64,000 nt of DNA from Arachis hypogaea (lineage: Eukaryota; Streptophyta; Magnoliopsida; Fabales; Fabaceae). Positions 25,388 through 38,197 of this stretch are shown one piece after another. Below the pieces are notes generated by a model that was not told where the DNA came from, made no database searches, and saw only the letters and a program-made list of their open reading frames with translations. Each line of letters starts with the position of its first letter. Within the stretch, counting starts at the first letter, position 1. Position numbers and translations under genes: made by a program. Location of the stretch: contig NC_092050.1 of NCBI RefSeq assembly GCF_003086295.3, forward strand, positions 143,995,699-144,059,698. The letters are read 5' to 3'.

Positions 25388-25633
25388 CTATGCAAATAAG
25401 TTAACATTACCTCTAAGGAATTCTTTCAATTTCGACTTTAATGAAAAAGAAATATCATAATTTATCATTGTGTACTTCTCAACATCACCTCCACTATGAA
25501 ACTTCTCTAAATTGCCATTTGGTTTTGGCTTCGGATTCTCTCCTAAACTCACGAATTCATATCCTAAACTTGTTCTGTTAAAAATCACAGCAGCCATGGT
25601 TTTTGTCTTTTTTTTATATTTAATCTTGTACAA
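25388..25633 (-). pseudogene. Pre-RT linker fragment of pol
   Basis: This frame, ending KSKLKEFLRGNVNLFA, corresponds to the segment just before RT in Ty3/gypsy pol (usually 'LxxfLrxNxdvFAW'). The upstream end at about 25635 is a sharp break, with gag and protease missing. Confidence 0.6.
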
Positions 25634-25639
25634 TTTAGC

Positions 25640-25890
25640 TAAGAAATTGTGGTAGTTTATTGAGTTTTACCAACCCACTAAAACTTTAGTCACTAACATT
25701 TAGACTTTAATGTGAGAATATAAGGTAGAGAAGCCTAATATACATACCTCATTTAGATAAGCTTAAATAGTCTAATATTCATCTTAATACTATGATTTAG
25801 TGTGAAATGAGAAGGGATAAGATCTCATTATTCTCACGTGATTTAGAATAAAGACCAAAAAAAAAAAAAAAAAACAAAAACAGAAGAAAA
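25640..25890. repeat. Right half of the long inverted repeat pair (partner 8340-9185)
   Basis: It is the reverse complement of 8340-8512 plus 9068-9180. It is uninterrupted here and therefore shows the site before the CACTA-like insertion of the left half. It includes a 20-bp A run at about 25857. Confidence 0.75.
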
Positions 25891-27096
25891 GAGAAAAAGA
25901 GAGATAAGATATTTTAATCTATAAACTTTTCTTTAAATAAGATATTTTCTATAAACCTTTCTTTAAATAAGATATTTTGATAAATGAAATTTATTTTATG
26001 TTTTAACGTGGACTTATCTTTTTGAAATTTTTATTTAGATACAATATTAAAATATATTATTTTAATCTTAAATATCTCTTTTATGTTAAATAAAAAATCT
26101 CTTTCTAAAAAGAAAAAATTATAACTTCTCAAAAAATATTTTTTTATAATTCTACCACAAAATATATAAAAAATTAAAAATTATTTAACTATTTTTTTTT
26201 TCAACGTGAGATTATTGTTTTATACAGAAAGGTCAAATTATTATATGTATTGCAAAAAGGTCAAATTTCTTTGTTTAAATATAATTTGACTAATTTATAA
26301 CAAATTTTGATGGTCCTTAATATTATTTTTTTATTCTAAAACCTGTAAGTTTATAATAAATTTTTTAAAAAATCTGTTCATCTATTTTTGTAATCGATGA
26401 ACAAATATATACAGGTTTCCATCTAATATAAATTAAACTCAAAATGTGTAAATATATCATTTATAAGAGTTAAGGAATATTTTAGTGCAGCATTTTTTTA
26501 TAGCTAATAAAGTCTAATCTTAAAGAACTCGAACATTATTTATTTATTGTTCAAAAGAATTTGAACTTTATTTGTTACATATAAGGAGAATTTGTTTGGT
26601 AAAAAAAAATTGTAACTATTTTTTAAGAAAAAACTGTGCTTTTTATATATTATTTTAATTATATTTTTATGTTTCTTTATAAAAAGAAAAATTTATTCCC
26701 CTTTGTTGAGAGTGCTCACCGTAGGACTTTTCCTCGTTTGTATTGTTACTTTTCTTTCAAAATGCATATAGTTTGTTTGGGCGAGGTATATAGTGTAGAT
26801 TATGTTTTTGTTGTTAATATTATTGTGAGACAAGTGTTTAAAAAAATGTAATTAAAGATATTTTCTATCATTTGAAGTTTTTTTTTGTAAGTTATTTTGA
26901 GGTCCATAACACGTGATGATTAGATATTTTAACAAATAAATTTTGTTTATTATGACTAATTTATAGAGATGATACTAAATTGGTTGAATTTTTTTTTGTA
27001 ATGGCCCAATAACTTATCTACAAATTAAATCCTACATACCATACATCATTATCAAAATAATCTTTTCACATTTCATATTTTCAAACATCTTTTAAC

Positions 27097-27098
<2 letters not shown>

Positions 27099-27138
<40 letters not shown>
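27099..27138. repeat. (AAT)n microsatellite
   Basis: About 13 AAT units at the inner edge of the left arm. It mirrors the ATT run at 28480-28540 in inverted orientation. Confidence 0.95.
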
Positions 27139-27139
<1 letters not shown>

Positions 27140-28479
27140 TGCGTAAAAAATTTATCCGATAAATCTAACAACATATGTAATAAGAATTCAATATGATTTT
27201 CTGTTATAAGTTGATTTGGACAATATTTAATTTAGAATTAATAATGTTAATACGAGATTAGAAGGAAGAATTGTGATTAATTATTATGGTATGATGGGGC
27301 TATATCCACCATTATTTAATGAAAGTGGCAGTGACATTAATATACTAATTAATTAATTAATGCCCTTATTAACGCTGATGAAATGTTGATTACGGATGAG
27401 TATCATCCATGATCAAATTCATATTTATTCCAACGCGTTAGCCGCTATTAACTACTTTAAATTTAAGTGACATGCATAAAATTAAAATTAAAATTCAAAT
27501 AAATCATTCTAACCGAAAAAATAATAATCATTGAAATTTCAATTACTCATTGTATCTATATTTCAATACTATTTAATTACAAGCAAACTAGATAATAACA
27601 CATTAAATAATAATTAATTAAATATTTTCCTTCACATTAACAACTAATCTACACATAAATTAGTAAATTACATTACCATAACTAACTATATGATAATTGA
27701 ATTTATGTATATAAATTAATAATTAACCGAAAAATTTATAAAAAATTTCGTTAACGAATTACCTCATTAATATTTATTAAATAAATTAATAACTAAATTA
27801 ATATTATCATGTAAAATAAATATTATAATAAAATTAAATTTTCAAAATTTAAATCAAATTCTCAATCTTCAACCCTAAACCCCTTATCATTAAATCCTAA
27901 AATTATAAACCCTCCCATCTTAAAATCAAAATCTTAAACCATCCAACTCTAAATTCTAAACAAAAAACCACAAATCCTAATTTAATTTTTTAATCATAAA
28001 TCTTAAACTATTCGATCCTAAATTCTAACCAATTTAATTTTAAATCCTAAATCTTAAAGTAAATCAGACAATACTAAACTCTAAATATTAAATTATTTTA
28101 TTTATAAATTTAAAATAAATAAAATAAAAAAATTTAAAAGACTTATAATCCAGTTTTAATATGTTAGTCTTTATTTAAATATTAGGAATAGAAAGTAAAT
28201 AATAATTTCTTAGAACTTTTTATAAAGTTTTTTATTAAAATAGTTATTATTTTATAATTTTATGAATGAATTAAAATTAAAAAATAAAAAATAATAAAAT
28301 AATAAAATTACAACGCAAGTGACAAGAAAGATGAGCTAAATAATTGTATAAATAAATGATATCATATTGTATCTAATAATAAATATCGATAATAATCTAG
28401 TTGATCTTTATTAATTGATTAATATATAAAAGTGGCAATATTTATTTTAATAAATATCTGATCATCTTTTTTGAATGCA

Positions 28480-28540
<61 letters not shown>
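28480..28540. repeat. (ATT)n microsatellite
   Basis: About 20 ATT units, forming the inverted counterpart of the AAT run at 27099-27138. Confidence 0.95.
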
Positions 28541-28708
28541 GTTGAAAGATGATTGAAAATATAAAATATGAAAAGGTTATTTTGGTCAAAAATTATTTTT
28601 AATATAGAAGTGGTGATGATATTTTGTTTGAATATTAATATTTGAAGTGTATTACAGTATTGTAAAAATATTTAACACCTCCTACGTGTTTCAATACGTC
28701 CCTCAGGC

Positions 28709-30772
28709 TGCGTTTGTTTTTAAAGACAGGACATAACATGACATTGGAACAAAGACAATAGGACGGAGACACTAAAAATTATTATTTGTGTATTGTGTTT
28801 GGATACAATGTACAAGACACTAATGTAATGTCCAGTATTATGTTTGGATATACATGGACAAGACTAAAATATTATATGAAATGACTAAAATAACCATATT
28901 ATTCCAAATTTTCTACATCAAGTACAAACTAATTTAATAGAGAATGAGAGTACGTAGGAGTACAAACGAAACTTGGAATAATGTTTGAAGCCGTGGCGGA
29001 ACCAGAAATTTCATAAGAGGGGGGCCAATTAAATATAAAATATAACAAAAAATTAACAAAATATGATTTGTAGCATATATATCAAAAAAGTAATTATATT
29101 ATATAAAAATCAATGTTCGACTACATACTTTAATATTTTGATATTTTTTAATCTTACTCAACAAGTTATGTCACAGGTTGTTCAATAATATTTTGAACAT
29201 TACTCAAAGAATCTGAAGCTGAATTTTGTTCATCATATATTCTTTCTTTTCTCTTGAAAAAATGAGTGAATTATTTTCATCTTTGACATTTTTAACTTAA
29301 CTTGAACTATCTAACAAAAAACAAAAACAAAAATAATTGCATATATATTATTTTCTTTAAAAAAATATTAAATCTATTGAGCAATAACAAATAATTTTAG
29401 AAACACAAATATATAATAATCAAAAATAAAGTTATTGATTTACCTGATTATTTTTTTGTTCCAAGTCTCACCCAAAAATAATTCTATTGAATTTTGTCCT
29501 CACTTCAATCTTTGAACACTGTCTATTATAAAAAAATAAATTAATTATTTTAAATAAATAATATAAATAATACTTGACATTATTATTAACTTAAAAAAAT
29601 TGAAATATACCTCTTTGAATCTTTGTTGTACATTTAATGGTTAATATTTTGCTGTTCACTTCTCTTCAATGGTTTTTCTTCATATGTCTTGTTTTGGTAT
29701 GGAAAGAAAATTAGAATGAGAAGAGTAGAAGACCAAAAGTTTGAAAACCACTAAAAGAGAGAGAAAAGTGGCGTTGATGCCTCTGATGGTTTGAAACAAA
29801 TATTTGAAAAATGTACTAGTGTTACTTTAATTAATAGTATGAGTTTGGGCTAGTATAATAGAACCATTTTTATTAATTATTAGAATGGACTATTTGTTAA
29901 CAAGAGCAACAATAATTCAAATATCTAATACATAGTGCAGTTTTTAATTATTTTAATTTATAAAATTTTGTAACTTATATTTTTTTAATATTATATATAA
30001 AAATAAATTTAATATTATTAATTATTACTATTTACTATTTTTTTAAATTTTGGGGGGACCATGGCCACCTTAGGCCCCCGTAGATCCGCCACTGGTTTGA
30101 AGAGACCAAAAAATTTAAAAAATATATATATAATAGTATTTATATTAAAATAAAAATTATAAATATATTTATTTTATTTTTAAATTTATTATTAATATAT
30201 AGAAATACATATTGTTAAGATTAATACAAAAATATGTCTGAGTTTGATTAATAAAAAATTTTGTTTAGGTTAACAAGCCAAATTCATTTTAAATAAAAAA
30301 TCAGTTTTACAAAAGAATATGTTTTTATATGAAAAAAAATAGTTTTTGTACGTAAAAATCTATTTTTATTTAGAAAACCAATTTTTTTTTATCTAAAAAC
30401 TGATTTTTTTTAAATTATATAAAATCAATTACAACTTATAAATTATTTTTTAACATTTTAAAAGATCAATTTTATCTTTAATAATATTTATTTTTTAAAA
30501 GTTGTAAGACTAATTATAGAAAAAATAAGAAGGAATAATAGTGGAATAATAAAAAATATCTATGGACAAAAAGGAAAACAAAATTTATAAAAAAGTCTGT
30601 GTCCACTCTTTTAAATTCCGTGTCCATCATTGTCCTTCGCAAAAGAATGGACACAAAAATATAAAAAACTGTTTCGGAGACAATATATTACGTGTCCATA
30701 TCTCTGCTTCCAAACACATTTTAAACATGTATTGTCAATGTCTGTGTTCTGTCTGCAACAACAAACGCTACT
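28709..30772. mobile_element. Non-autonomous TIR element (GCTGCGTTTGTTTTT ends)
   Basis: The left end GCTGCGTTTGTTTTTAAAGA is mirrored by AACAACAAACGCTAC at the right end. Inside, GACAGGACATAACATGAC and similar 'GGACAnnGACA' motifs on the left match the inverted TGTCC-rich motifs at 30600-30750 on the right. No transposase is present. It is interrupted by the hAT element at 28991-30094. The superfamily is undecided because no target duplication is clear. Confidence 0.6.
28991..30094. mobile_element. Non-autonomous hAT-type element, 1104 bp
   Basis: It starts CCGTGGCGGAACCAG and ends ATCCGCCACTG, a 10-bp TIR with one mismatch (CCGTGGCGGA against CAGTGGCGGA). It is flanked by a perfect 8-bp duplication GTTTGAAG (28983-28990 and 30095-30102), the hallmark length of hAT insertions. 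Subterminal G- and C-runs (GAGGGGGGCC left, GGGGGGACCATGGCC right) are typical of this abundant plant family. No open frame for a transposase remains. Confidence 0.9.
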
Positions 30773-30840
30773 TTACAGTTAAAATGTTATCACATGTCCA
30801 ACACACTCCCACCTATTGCAACACACTTCTCACATATTGA
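30562..30840 (+). other. Chance open frame across the right end of the TIR element
   Basis: A 92-codon frame covers the inverted terminal motifs of the element at 28709-30772 and runs 70 bp beyond it. Its composition follows the repeated GTGTCCAT motif, and I see no domain. It is recorded only to explain the region. Confidence 0.3.
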
Positions 30841-32205
30841 CTTCTAACTTTCAGAGTTTATTCATCTATAGTTATACCAAATAATTTCAGTTCGAACAAA
30901 AATATCAATATTTTTTTTATATAAAAAAATTAGTCTATTTTGGTAATAATATATACGGTACAGATAATTTAATTTGTAGATGAATTATTGGATTATCACC
31001 AAAAAAATTTCAACTAATTCAGTATTATTTCTATAAATTAGTTATAATGAACAAAATTAATTAGTCAAAATATCTAATCATCACGTATTGTGAATCTCAA
31101 CATAACCTGCAAAGGAGCTTTAATTTACAAAAAATGTCTTCAATGATTGAATCACACACTCTCTCTCTCTCTGGATACTTGTCTCACAATAGTATTGACA
31201 ACAAAACGTACAGATGTACACCATAGACCTCGCCATTTGTTAATACAATAACAAGCTAAAGTATTGAAGTTTTCAGATTGTCTTATTTCATTTTATTCCA
31301 AGTTCCAATAGTTGTGTCACATAGCTATACATCATAGACTTGCTAAACACACAAGGACCAAGAACCAAGAACCGTGACACACAAGGAGCGTCCAAGTATA
31401 AATAAATACGAAGAAGATCAGATAAATTTCGGAAACTATAACACAGATCAAATCATTATCTAGTTTTAATATGAACATGAAATTAATAAATTTTACAAAA
31501 AGGTTAAATAGTTAGGGTTGGCTAACAAATTTCCGAAAGGACAATACTACAATAGTTAAACTAGCAATAAAAAATTTATTTATATAAAAATGTTAGGTTC
31601 AATTGATTTGTATTTTTATTTTTAGTATTTTTAACTTTTAGAATTTTGCAAAGGTAAAAGCTAAAATGAAAAGTGAACATATTTTTTATTGATATTTTTA
31701 CTATTTTTTTTTTCTTTCACAAAATTTTAAAAATATAAAAATTGAAATAAAAACGCAAACACACATTTAATTTTTGAAGTGAGGTTAATGTTTTATACAA
31801 AACGTCAAATTATACTACTTATTGGACCTTAATTTTAAAATATTTTTTTGGTATAATAATATTGAGAATTTATCTGTATAAGAACAAAAATAATTGACAA
31901 TTTATCAATATTTGGTAGAAAAAAGTCAAATATAATTTTACTAATATAGATAGATGAATTTTTCATATATTTTATACCAATTTTGCTATGTGTATACATT
32001 TATATAAACACTATTTTAATTAGTATTTTGTTAAAATCAATACAGGCTCTCATGATATTTTTGATAAAAAAATTAACTACATAATTAATTAAAATAATCA
32101 TATTAGATATATACACAAAATTAATCACATAAAATAAATAAATAAATAATTTTTATTTTATATTCATAAAATATTTACTAAACAAAAAGATACGTAAATA
32201 AGATA

Positions 32206-32356
32206 AGAAGCATTTTAAGTACACCGGAAATACTAGTGTTCTAGTTATTTTAATCGTTGATCTAAATTATAAAAAATATATATAATATATATTAATTAAA
32301 ATCAACATTTAAAACAATTGGAACACTGGTACTCCCAATATACTTAAAATATTTTC
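32206..32356. mobile_element. Mutator-type MITE, 151 bp, with 9-bp target duplication
   Basis: It is flanked by AATAAGATA on both sides (32197-32205 and 32357-32365). Its ends are inverted over about 35 bp: AGAAGCATTTTAAGTA on the left against TACTTAAAATATTTTC on the right, and TAGTGTTC against GAACACTG further in. Copy B near 11120 (GTAAATAAGATAAAAATG) is the empty site. A 9-bp duplication is characteristic of Mutator-like elements. Confidence 0.85.
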
Positions 32357-33205
32357 AATAAGATAAAAATGTATAAAAACTAATATTATTATATGAAAAA
32401 CTAAAAAATTTAATAATAAAATAATAATTTTATATCATATTATGTTATTTGAATTGGATTGGATAAGGTTTAATAAGTTAATAGTATAGTTTTAGTTAAT
32501 TTTCAATTTATATTTGATTAGAGGAACGATTTTATTTAGTTTTTTTTAGATTTGAACACCCTAAAATTACATAGAACTATATCTAGCATTGTTAGAACAT
32601 CCTACTAGGAAATCAACTTTCTATCGGTTAACATTATTACCAATTTTCGCCCTTTTGTGAAATTACTTTTTTTTTTTTTAATCATTCTCAATTCTTTCTC
32701 TTTCTTCCTTTAAATACCTCTTAATACCACTATAATTTCATTTAATGCCACATGGTACCCATTGTCGAAGTCTAAATCATCTCCGTCAGCTATATCCTAA
32801 ATTTTATATCTTAAATTTTAGATTTTACATCTTAAATTCTAAATTCTTAATCATAAATCTTAAATCTAAATCTTCAAATCTTCTTAATACATTACCACTA
32901 GTTATCCACAACTTGACCGTGAATAATAAGCTCAAGCATGGAAAAAAGTTCGGAACAATCAAATTTTTTACTGTATACACTTAAATTATTTTTTTTAATT
33001 AATTTACTACTGTTACCGATAGCCAAGGTGGTAGAAAATATTGACAAATAAATTATTTTTTAATTTTGAAATTTCAATTACAAATGACTTTAGAATTGGT
33101 AACACGTTTACATTATTTTCTAACTATTAATTAATTTATTAACATTACAGCGTCAATAAATTGAATTAATGAAAAATTCAAAAAATTCATATTCTTAATT
33201 CTTAA

Positions 33206-33830
33206 CACTACAAAAAAACGTATTTTTCGACGTCAAAAATCGACGGCTATTTCTGCCATCGATAATTTTCGTCGGCCTGCTATCGATATTACTAAAAAAA
33301 TAATTAAAAATAAAAAATATTAAAATCGACAGCTTAGTCATCGATATTTTTATAACGCATTAATTTATTTTCCTATTATCGTCATATTATAGGCGAATCA
33401 GAAGTCGAAAATAAAATCGACGAATATGGCGTCTATTTTATTATTTTAAATATCGACAATTTTGCCGTCGATAAATTTGAACGGTCTAGATTACTTTCTA
33501 AAATGGGATGAACGGTCTAAATTTAATCTATATAATAGACGCTATATGTGTTGTTTTTTTATATTAAAATCGACGAATATGGCGTCTATTTTATTATTTT
33601 AAATATCGACAACTTTGCCGTCGATAAATTTGAACGATCTAGATTCCTTTCTAAAATGGAATGAACGATCTAAATTTAATCTATATAATAGACGCTATAT
33701 GTGTTGTTTTTTTTTATATTAAAATCGACGAATATGTCGTCTATTTTATTATTTAAAATATCGACACCTTTGCCGTTGATAAATTTGAATAAAATCGACA
33801 AATAGGCCGTCGATTTTTATCACTAAAAAC
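33206..33830. repeat. 5' subterminal repeats of the large CACTA element
   Basis: Many ATCGACGGC-like motifs occur in both orientations. In addition a unit of about 155 bp starting AAATCGACGAATATGGCGTC is repeated at about 33413 and 33566 with a partial third copy from 33722. In En/Spm elements such motifs bind the TnpA protein; here that is inferred by analogy. Confidence 0.85.
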
Positions 33831-35823
33831 ACATGTTCTCGTGTCAACTCCTGCTTCCAAAGTTCAGAAACGCATACTTCCCCAAATTCAAGCTAGGTAT
33901 TCTTTGGTTGACTTCGCTAGGTATTCTAAGTATCCTTTGATTGAATTCGCTTTCTCTTCAACACCGTTTCCGTCCGACACCACCACCGGCGACCACCATC
34001 GCCTACCCTCTCTCTCTTCCTTCTTCTCTTTCTTCCCCATTTCTCCATTTCTTCGTTCCTGCGTGCGACACCCCTGTTTGTGGAGTCACCCTCTGTCCGC
34101 GTCTTCAAGCACCGACAAGCAACCACCAGCGGCGGCGACCTTCTGTGCCACCGCGACATCACCACCACCCCACCGCCTCTCCGTTCTTCTTCCTCCTTTC
34201 ATCAATGCAGGTTCCTTTCCCCTGTTCTCTGTCTTTCTTTTTTTTATTTTCACTGCTTTTTAATTCTGTTTTTAGAAATTTTGGTTAGGCTTAGGTTTGT
34301 TAAAACTTGTGTTTTTGGACTGAAATTGTTGTTGGTTGTATCTTTCTGAAATTACTGGGTTGAATGTTGCTTAGATTAAACTGAAATTTACTGTTTTGAA
34401 CTCTGTACACCACATGTTCGGAGAAATGCCTGAATGAAATTTTTTATTTAATTTCTATGTCTGATCAGCATAGGCTTTACATTATGGTGATACTGCTAAT
34501 ACTAACTTCACAACTTCCTCGTGACTAGATCAACATTACTCAACGTCACAGCATTACTATTTATTTGTTAAGTAGTAGTGAGTGTGGTAGCTAATAGGAT
34601 TGCTAGCAATAATAAAGTAAAGACAAAAAGAGGTTTCACTACTTATATTCACTACTAATAGGATAGCTAGCAATATACTTATGTGATTTCTGATACTCTC
34701 TTTTCTTTTTTTTCTAAATAAAAATAGTATTCATATTGTTATAATAATAAAAATAAATATTTCAGTGCATGCCCATTGCTATTGCCATTGCCATATTTTA
34801 TAAAAAAGTAGTACTTGTCTTAGTCTCAGGCCTTCCTTTTTGGTTTTGCTTCTATTCTTTGCACTTCATTTGCTTTACCCTTCCTTTCTTTTCCAATTGC
34901 CATGTTTTTCACTTGTCCTTTCCGATTATAGAGAGCCGGTTTTTTGGTTAACTATAACTACAAACTGTTGAGTTATTTATATTTTGATTTCTAACAACAG
35001 CATATACATTTGAAGCAGCTTTCTTAAAAGATTCCCTCTCTCTCTGGTGCTGCAAAGTTAGGGTTTTCTATGACCAGGTACACTACCCTTTTCATTTCTT
35101 CAATTACTGCTTGCTATAATTTCAGCTCAGGTATTAGCAATTGCCAACTTCTGCTTATTCTTCATGTGTTGATTGTTTGCTTGATTTCTTGTTAGCTAGT
35201 TTTAAGTTTGTTGGAATTTGAAATTCGGTTATTGATTAAGCATTTTGTTACTAGCTGATTCTGTTTTCTGGTTTAGCTTCTTAGAGCTTAGTTAGTTTTC
35301 TGCTTCTTTGTGAAGTATGAGGAATCATCAATATTGAAAGAATATTCAGTTTTCTGCTACCAAACTCAAGATTCTAATATACTCTTTTGCAATATTTGAT
35401 ATTTCTATGCAGCATTTCACAGTGGAAACTGTAGTGGTGTGGGTCAATAGAATCTTTTGATCAAAGAAACAATAGTGGAGTATTTGGTTCTTCAGCATAT
35501 ACACTATCACAAAGTATTGGTAGAGTTTAAGACTCCCAGAAAAGCTATTCAAGGTTTAACCTTCTACTTTTTTATTTATTTATTATCTCTGTTAAATTAT
35601 TGAGTTTTGTTTTATCTTTATCTTTATCTTTATTATCTCTGTTAAATTATTATGCATGCTTATCTATACTTACTTATGTATGCTTGTTTGTGTAAACTAT
35701 TCATAGTGAAAGTATAAATTATATTGATGATAAGATTTTTATTTGTTGTGGTTTCTCGTTGAATAAAAAAATTAAAAAGTGAATATTATCCCTTTGATAT
35801 GTAGGAAATTAAATTCATTAATA
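33831..35823. other. 5' leader region of the large CACTA element
   Basis: The stretch is non-coding as far as I can tell. It has a C-rich, Ser/Pro-coding-like patch at 33950-34210 (CACCACCACCGG motifs) that looks like a plant 5' UTR, then T-rich DNA. The patch may be captured host sequence, but I cannot name a source. Confidence 0.4.
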
Positions 35824-38197
35824 ATGGAAAACCAGAACCGAAGTTGGATGTATGATAGAACGTATGATCAGAGGTGGGGTCTTAAACCCAGTTTTTTTAA
35901 AGGGGTCTTAAACCCATGTTTATCTTCAACCATTGATAGATGAACTTAAAGAGTTATGGGATGAAGGCGTTCTAACATACAACATTCATAGCAAGAGAAA
36001 TTTTCAGTTAAAGGCTGCATTCATATGGACAATTAACGATTTTTCTGCTTATGGAATGTTGTCTGGTTGGAGTACGGGGGGAAGATTAGCGTGTCCAGTA
36101 TGCATGGAAGATACCAAGGCCTTTTGGTTAGATTATGGCGGAAAGAATTCGTGGTTTGACTGTCACAGGAGATATTTACCTGAAGGTCATCCTTATAGGC
36201 GTAATAAAGTTGGTTTTAAGAAGAATGTTGAGGAGGATAAAGAACCTCCTATTAGGCTTAGTGGCGAACAGGTCTGGGAAAGAGTTAGACACTATCCTAA
36301 AATAGTTGACACAGGAGGACAAGTGAGATTGAGCGGATATGGGGTGGAACACAATTGGACCAAAAGAAGTATATTTTGGGATCTCCCATATTGGAAAGAT
36401 CATTTGGTTCGTCATTTGAGAAGAATATTTTTGATAACATAATGAATACCGTTATGGATACTGAAAGAACAAAAGACAATGAAAAGGCAAGGTTAGACAT
36501 GGCTGTGCTTTGTAAGCGACCAGATTTGAATTTGGTGCAGGTACGCGAAGATCATTGGGCAAAGCCTAAGGGCAACTATGTCTTGACACTCCAACAACGA
36601 AAAAATGTTTGTAAATGGGTACAAGAGTTGAAAATGCCAGATGGATATGTTTCAAATTTACAAAGGTGTGTCGATGTCAAGGGAGGAAAATTGTTTGGGA
36701 TGAAAACTCATGATTGTCATGTATTTATGGAGTGTTTGCTTCCATTAGCCTTCAAAGAGTTTCCAGACCACGTGTGGAAACCGTTGACCGAAATAAGTCA
36801 ATATTTTAGGGACCTTTGTTCATCTACTCTTCGGGTTAGCGATCTTGTACAAATGGAAGCTAATATTCCTGTTATTTTGTGCAAGTTAGAAAGAATTTTT
36901 CCACCTGCCTTTTTCGACGTAATGGAGCATCTACCAGTTCACTTGGCATATAAGGCACGTGTTTGTGGACCAGCTCAGTATAGGTAGATGTATCCATTTG
37001 AGCGTGAAATAGGCACGTATAAGAGATCAGTGAAGAATCGGGCTAGAGTAGAGGATTCAATTTGTCAAGCATACCTGGCTAGAGAGACATCAAGTTATTG
37101 TTCTTATTACTTTGAGCCACATGTCATGTCTAAGAGAACAAGGCTGAATCGGAATGATGATGGTGGTGTAAGTTCATCTGAGCCTACCCTTTCTATTTTT
37201 AATCAACCGGGTGTTCCTAGGGGAGCTAACAAAGACAGATGGTTAACTAGTATGAAAATGAAAGCTGCTCACTTACATATCTTGTTGAATTATCCTGAAG
37301 TCGATACATTTAGAAGTAAATACGAGCAGATCCATGGGAGTAATAATTCTTTATCCAACTTTTCATCATGGTTCCATGAGCATGTAAGTTTTTATATTTT
37401 GTTGACTGTATCAAAATATGTCAAAGTAAATCTTGTTTTTCTAAATACTATGTTTTGTTTGACAAAATCAGGTAAAAAATCCCAGTAATGGCATAATTTG
37501 TCCTCATTTATTGAGTTTAGCATTCGGGCCAAAAACTAGGGCCACGAGTGTTGGTATGTTCAAGGTTAACGGGTATAGATTTCATACTCCTGAGCATGCA
37601 TTTGGAAAGAAGACAGATAATACAGGCATATATGTTAAAGGTGATGGAGGGAATGATGCATCTGATTGGTACGGCACTCTTAAAGAGATTTTGATTGTTG
37701 AATATTCAAGTCTTGTTAGTTTAAGAGTCACATTGTTTTACTGTGAGTGGTATGACCCTACTAGGCCTCGGGGAACGCGTAGACACAAAGACTACAAAAT
37801 AATTGAAGTATTACCCACTAGGAGATATGGGAGTTACGATCCATTCATCCTTGCGCAAAAAGCTAGACAAGTGTATTACATGCCATATCCACAAGGCTGT
37901 AAGTCTAATTGAAAGGTTGTGATTACATGTAAACCACGAAAAATAATGGAGGAGGCACAAAATGAATCTGAAACCGAGGTATATCAGAATGATGAGCCTC
38001 CACATGCTCGGATCATTTCAGAAACCGAGTTTCCACCATCATTAGCATCTACGTCAGGAGATGTTGATATGATACAACTTCAAGTAGTTGACCTCCAGGT
38101 TCCTAACGTAAATAATGAGGAGGACGATGACATTGAGAACTATGATGATGATGATGCTTACATTAATGATGATGGAAGTTCAGAATTCTCGGATTGA
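35824..38197 (+). pseudogene. TNP2-type CACTA transposase, internally deleted and interrupted
   Basis: The reading begins MENQNRSWMYDRTY at 35824, the usual N-terminus. It then jumps to IDELKELWDEGVLTYN at 35933, so several hundred residues, including most of the catalytic TNP2 domain, are missing. Preserved blocks follow: WTINDFSAYGMLSGWST, RLACPVCMED, SIFWDLPYWKDH, then, after a frameshift near 36415, KNIFDNIMNTVMDTERTKD, and the DUF4218-like HLPVHLAYKARVCGPAQYR. At 36985 an expected Trp codon is TAG. An intron is readable at 37384-37471. The DUF4216-like part (YEWYDPTRP-like, then YDPFILA) is followed by TGA at 37910 where Trp is expected. The C-terminus is Asp-rich. Confidence 0.9.

Larger units (their letters stand above)
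22594..25635 (-). mobile_element. Tat-like Ty3/gypsy pol remnant, copy 1 (minus strand)
   Basis: Reading from 25635 down to 22594, the order is pre-RT linker, reverse transcriptase, RNase H, integrase core and integrase C-terminus, the pol order of Ty3/gypsy elements. No gag or protease is present: the pol sequence stops at about 25635 and continues directly into the inverted-repeat segment. The plus-strand ORF at 19118 lies downstream of pol in antisense orientation, an arrangement known for Tat-lineage elements such as Grande. Frameshifts and stops occur throughout, so no polyprotein can be made. Confidence 0.8.
27050..28600. mobile_element. Inner foldback segment bordered by trinucleotide repeats
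   Basis: About 27050-27140 and 28477-28600 are reverse complements: TTCATATTTTCAAACATC followed by (AAT)n on the left, (ATT)n followed by GATGATTGAAAATATAAAA on the right. Since the left arm is also part of the outer TIR, a second copy of the outer terminus may have inserted here. Between the arms there is AT-rich DNA without a gene. Confidence 0.55.
26735..31260. mobile_element. Element with about 330-bp terminal inverted repeats (Mutator-like?)
   Basis: 26735-27070 is the reverse complement of about 30925-31260 at moderate identity: for example ACACGTGATGATTAGATATT near 26910 pairs with AATATCTAATCATCACGTAT near 31070, and GTGAGACAAG near 26827 pairs with CTTGTCTCAC near 31180. The whole block is missing from copy B. 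Long TIRs without a transposase suggest a non-autonomous Mutator-like element, but no clean target duplication was found at the ends. It contains further nested elements. The outer limits are approximate. Confidence 0.6.
25910..33205. repeat. AT-rich duplicated segment, copy C, first part
   Basis: It is collinear with copy B (9413-11660) apart from the insertions annotated separately. No gene is visible. At the start a 27-bp unit (TATAAACYTTTCTTTAAATA) is duplicated in tandem relative to copy B. Confidence 0.85.

Noticed and set aside
33841..34349. Ser/Pro-rich frames on both strands near the CACTA 5' end
   Set aside because: All three plus frames are open, which reflects C-rich composition and not coding. 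It was kept as a possible leader.
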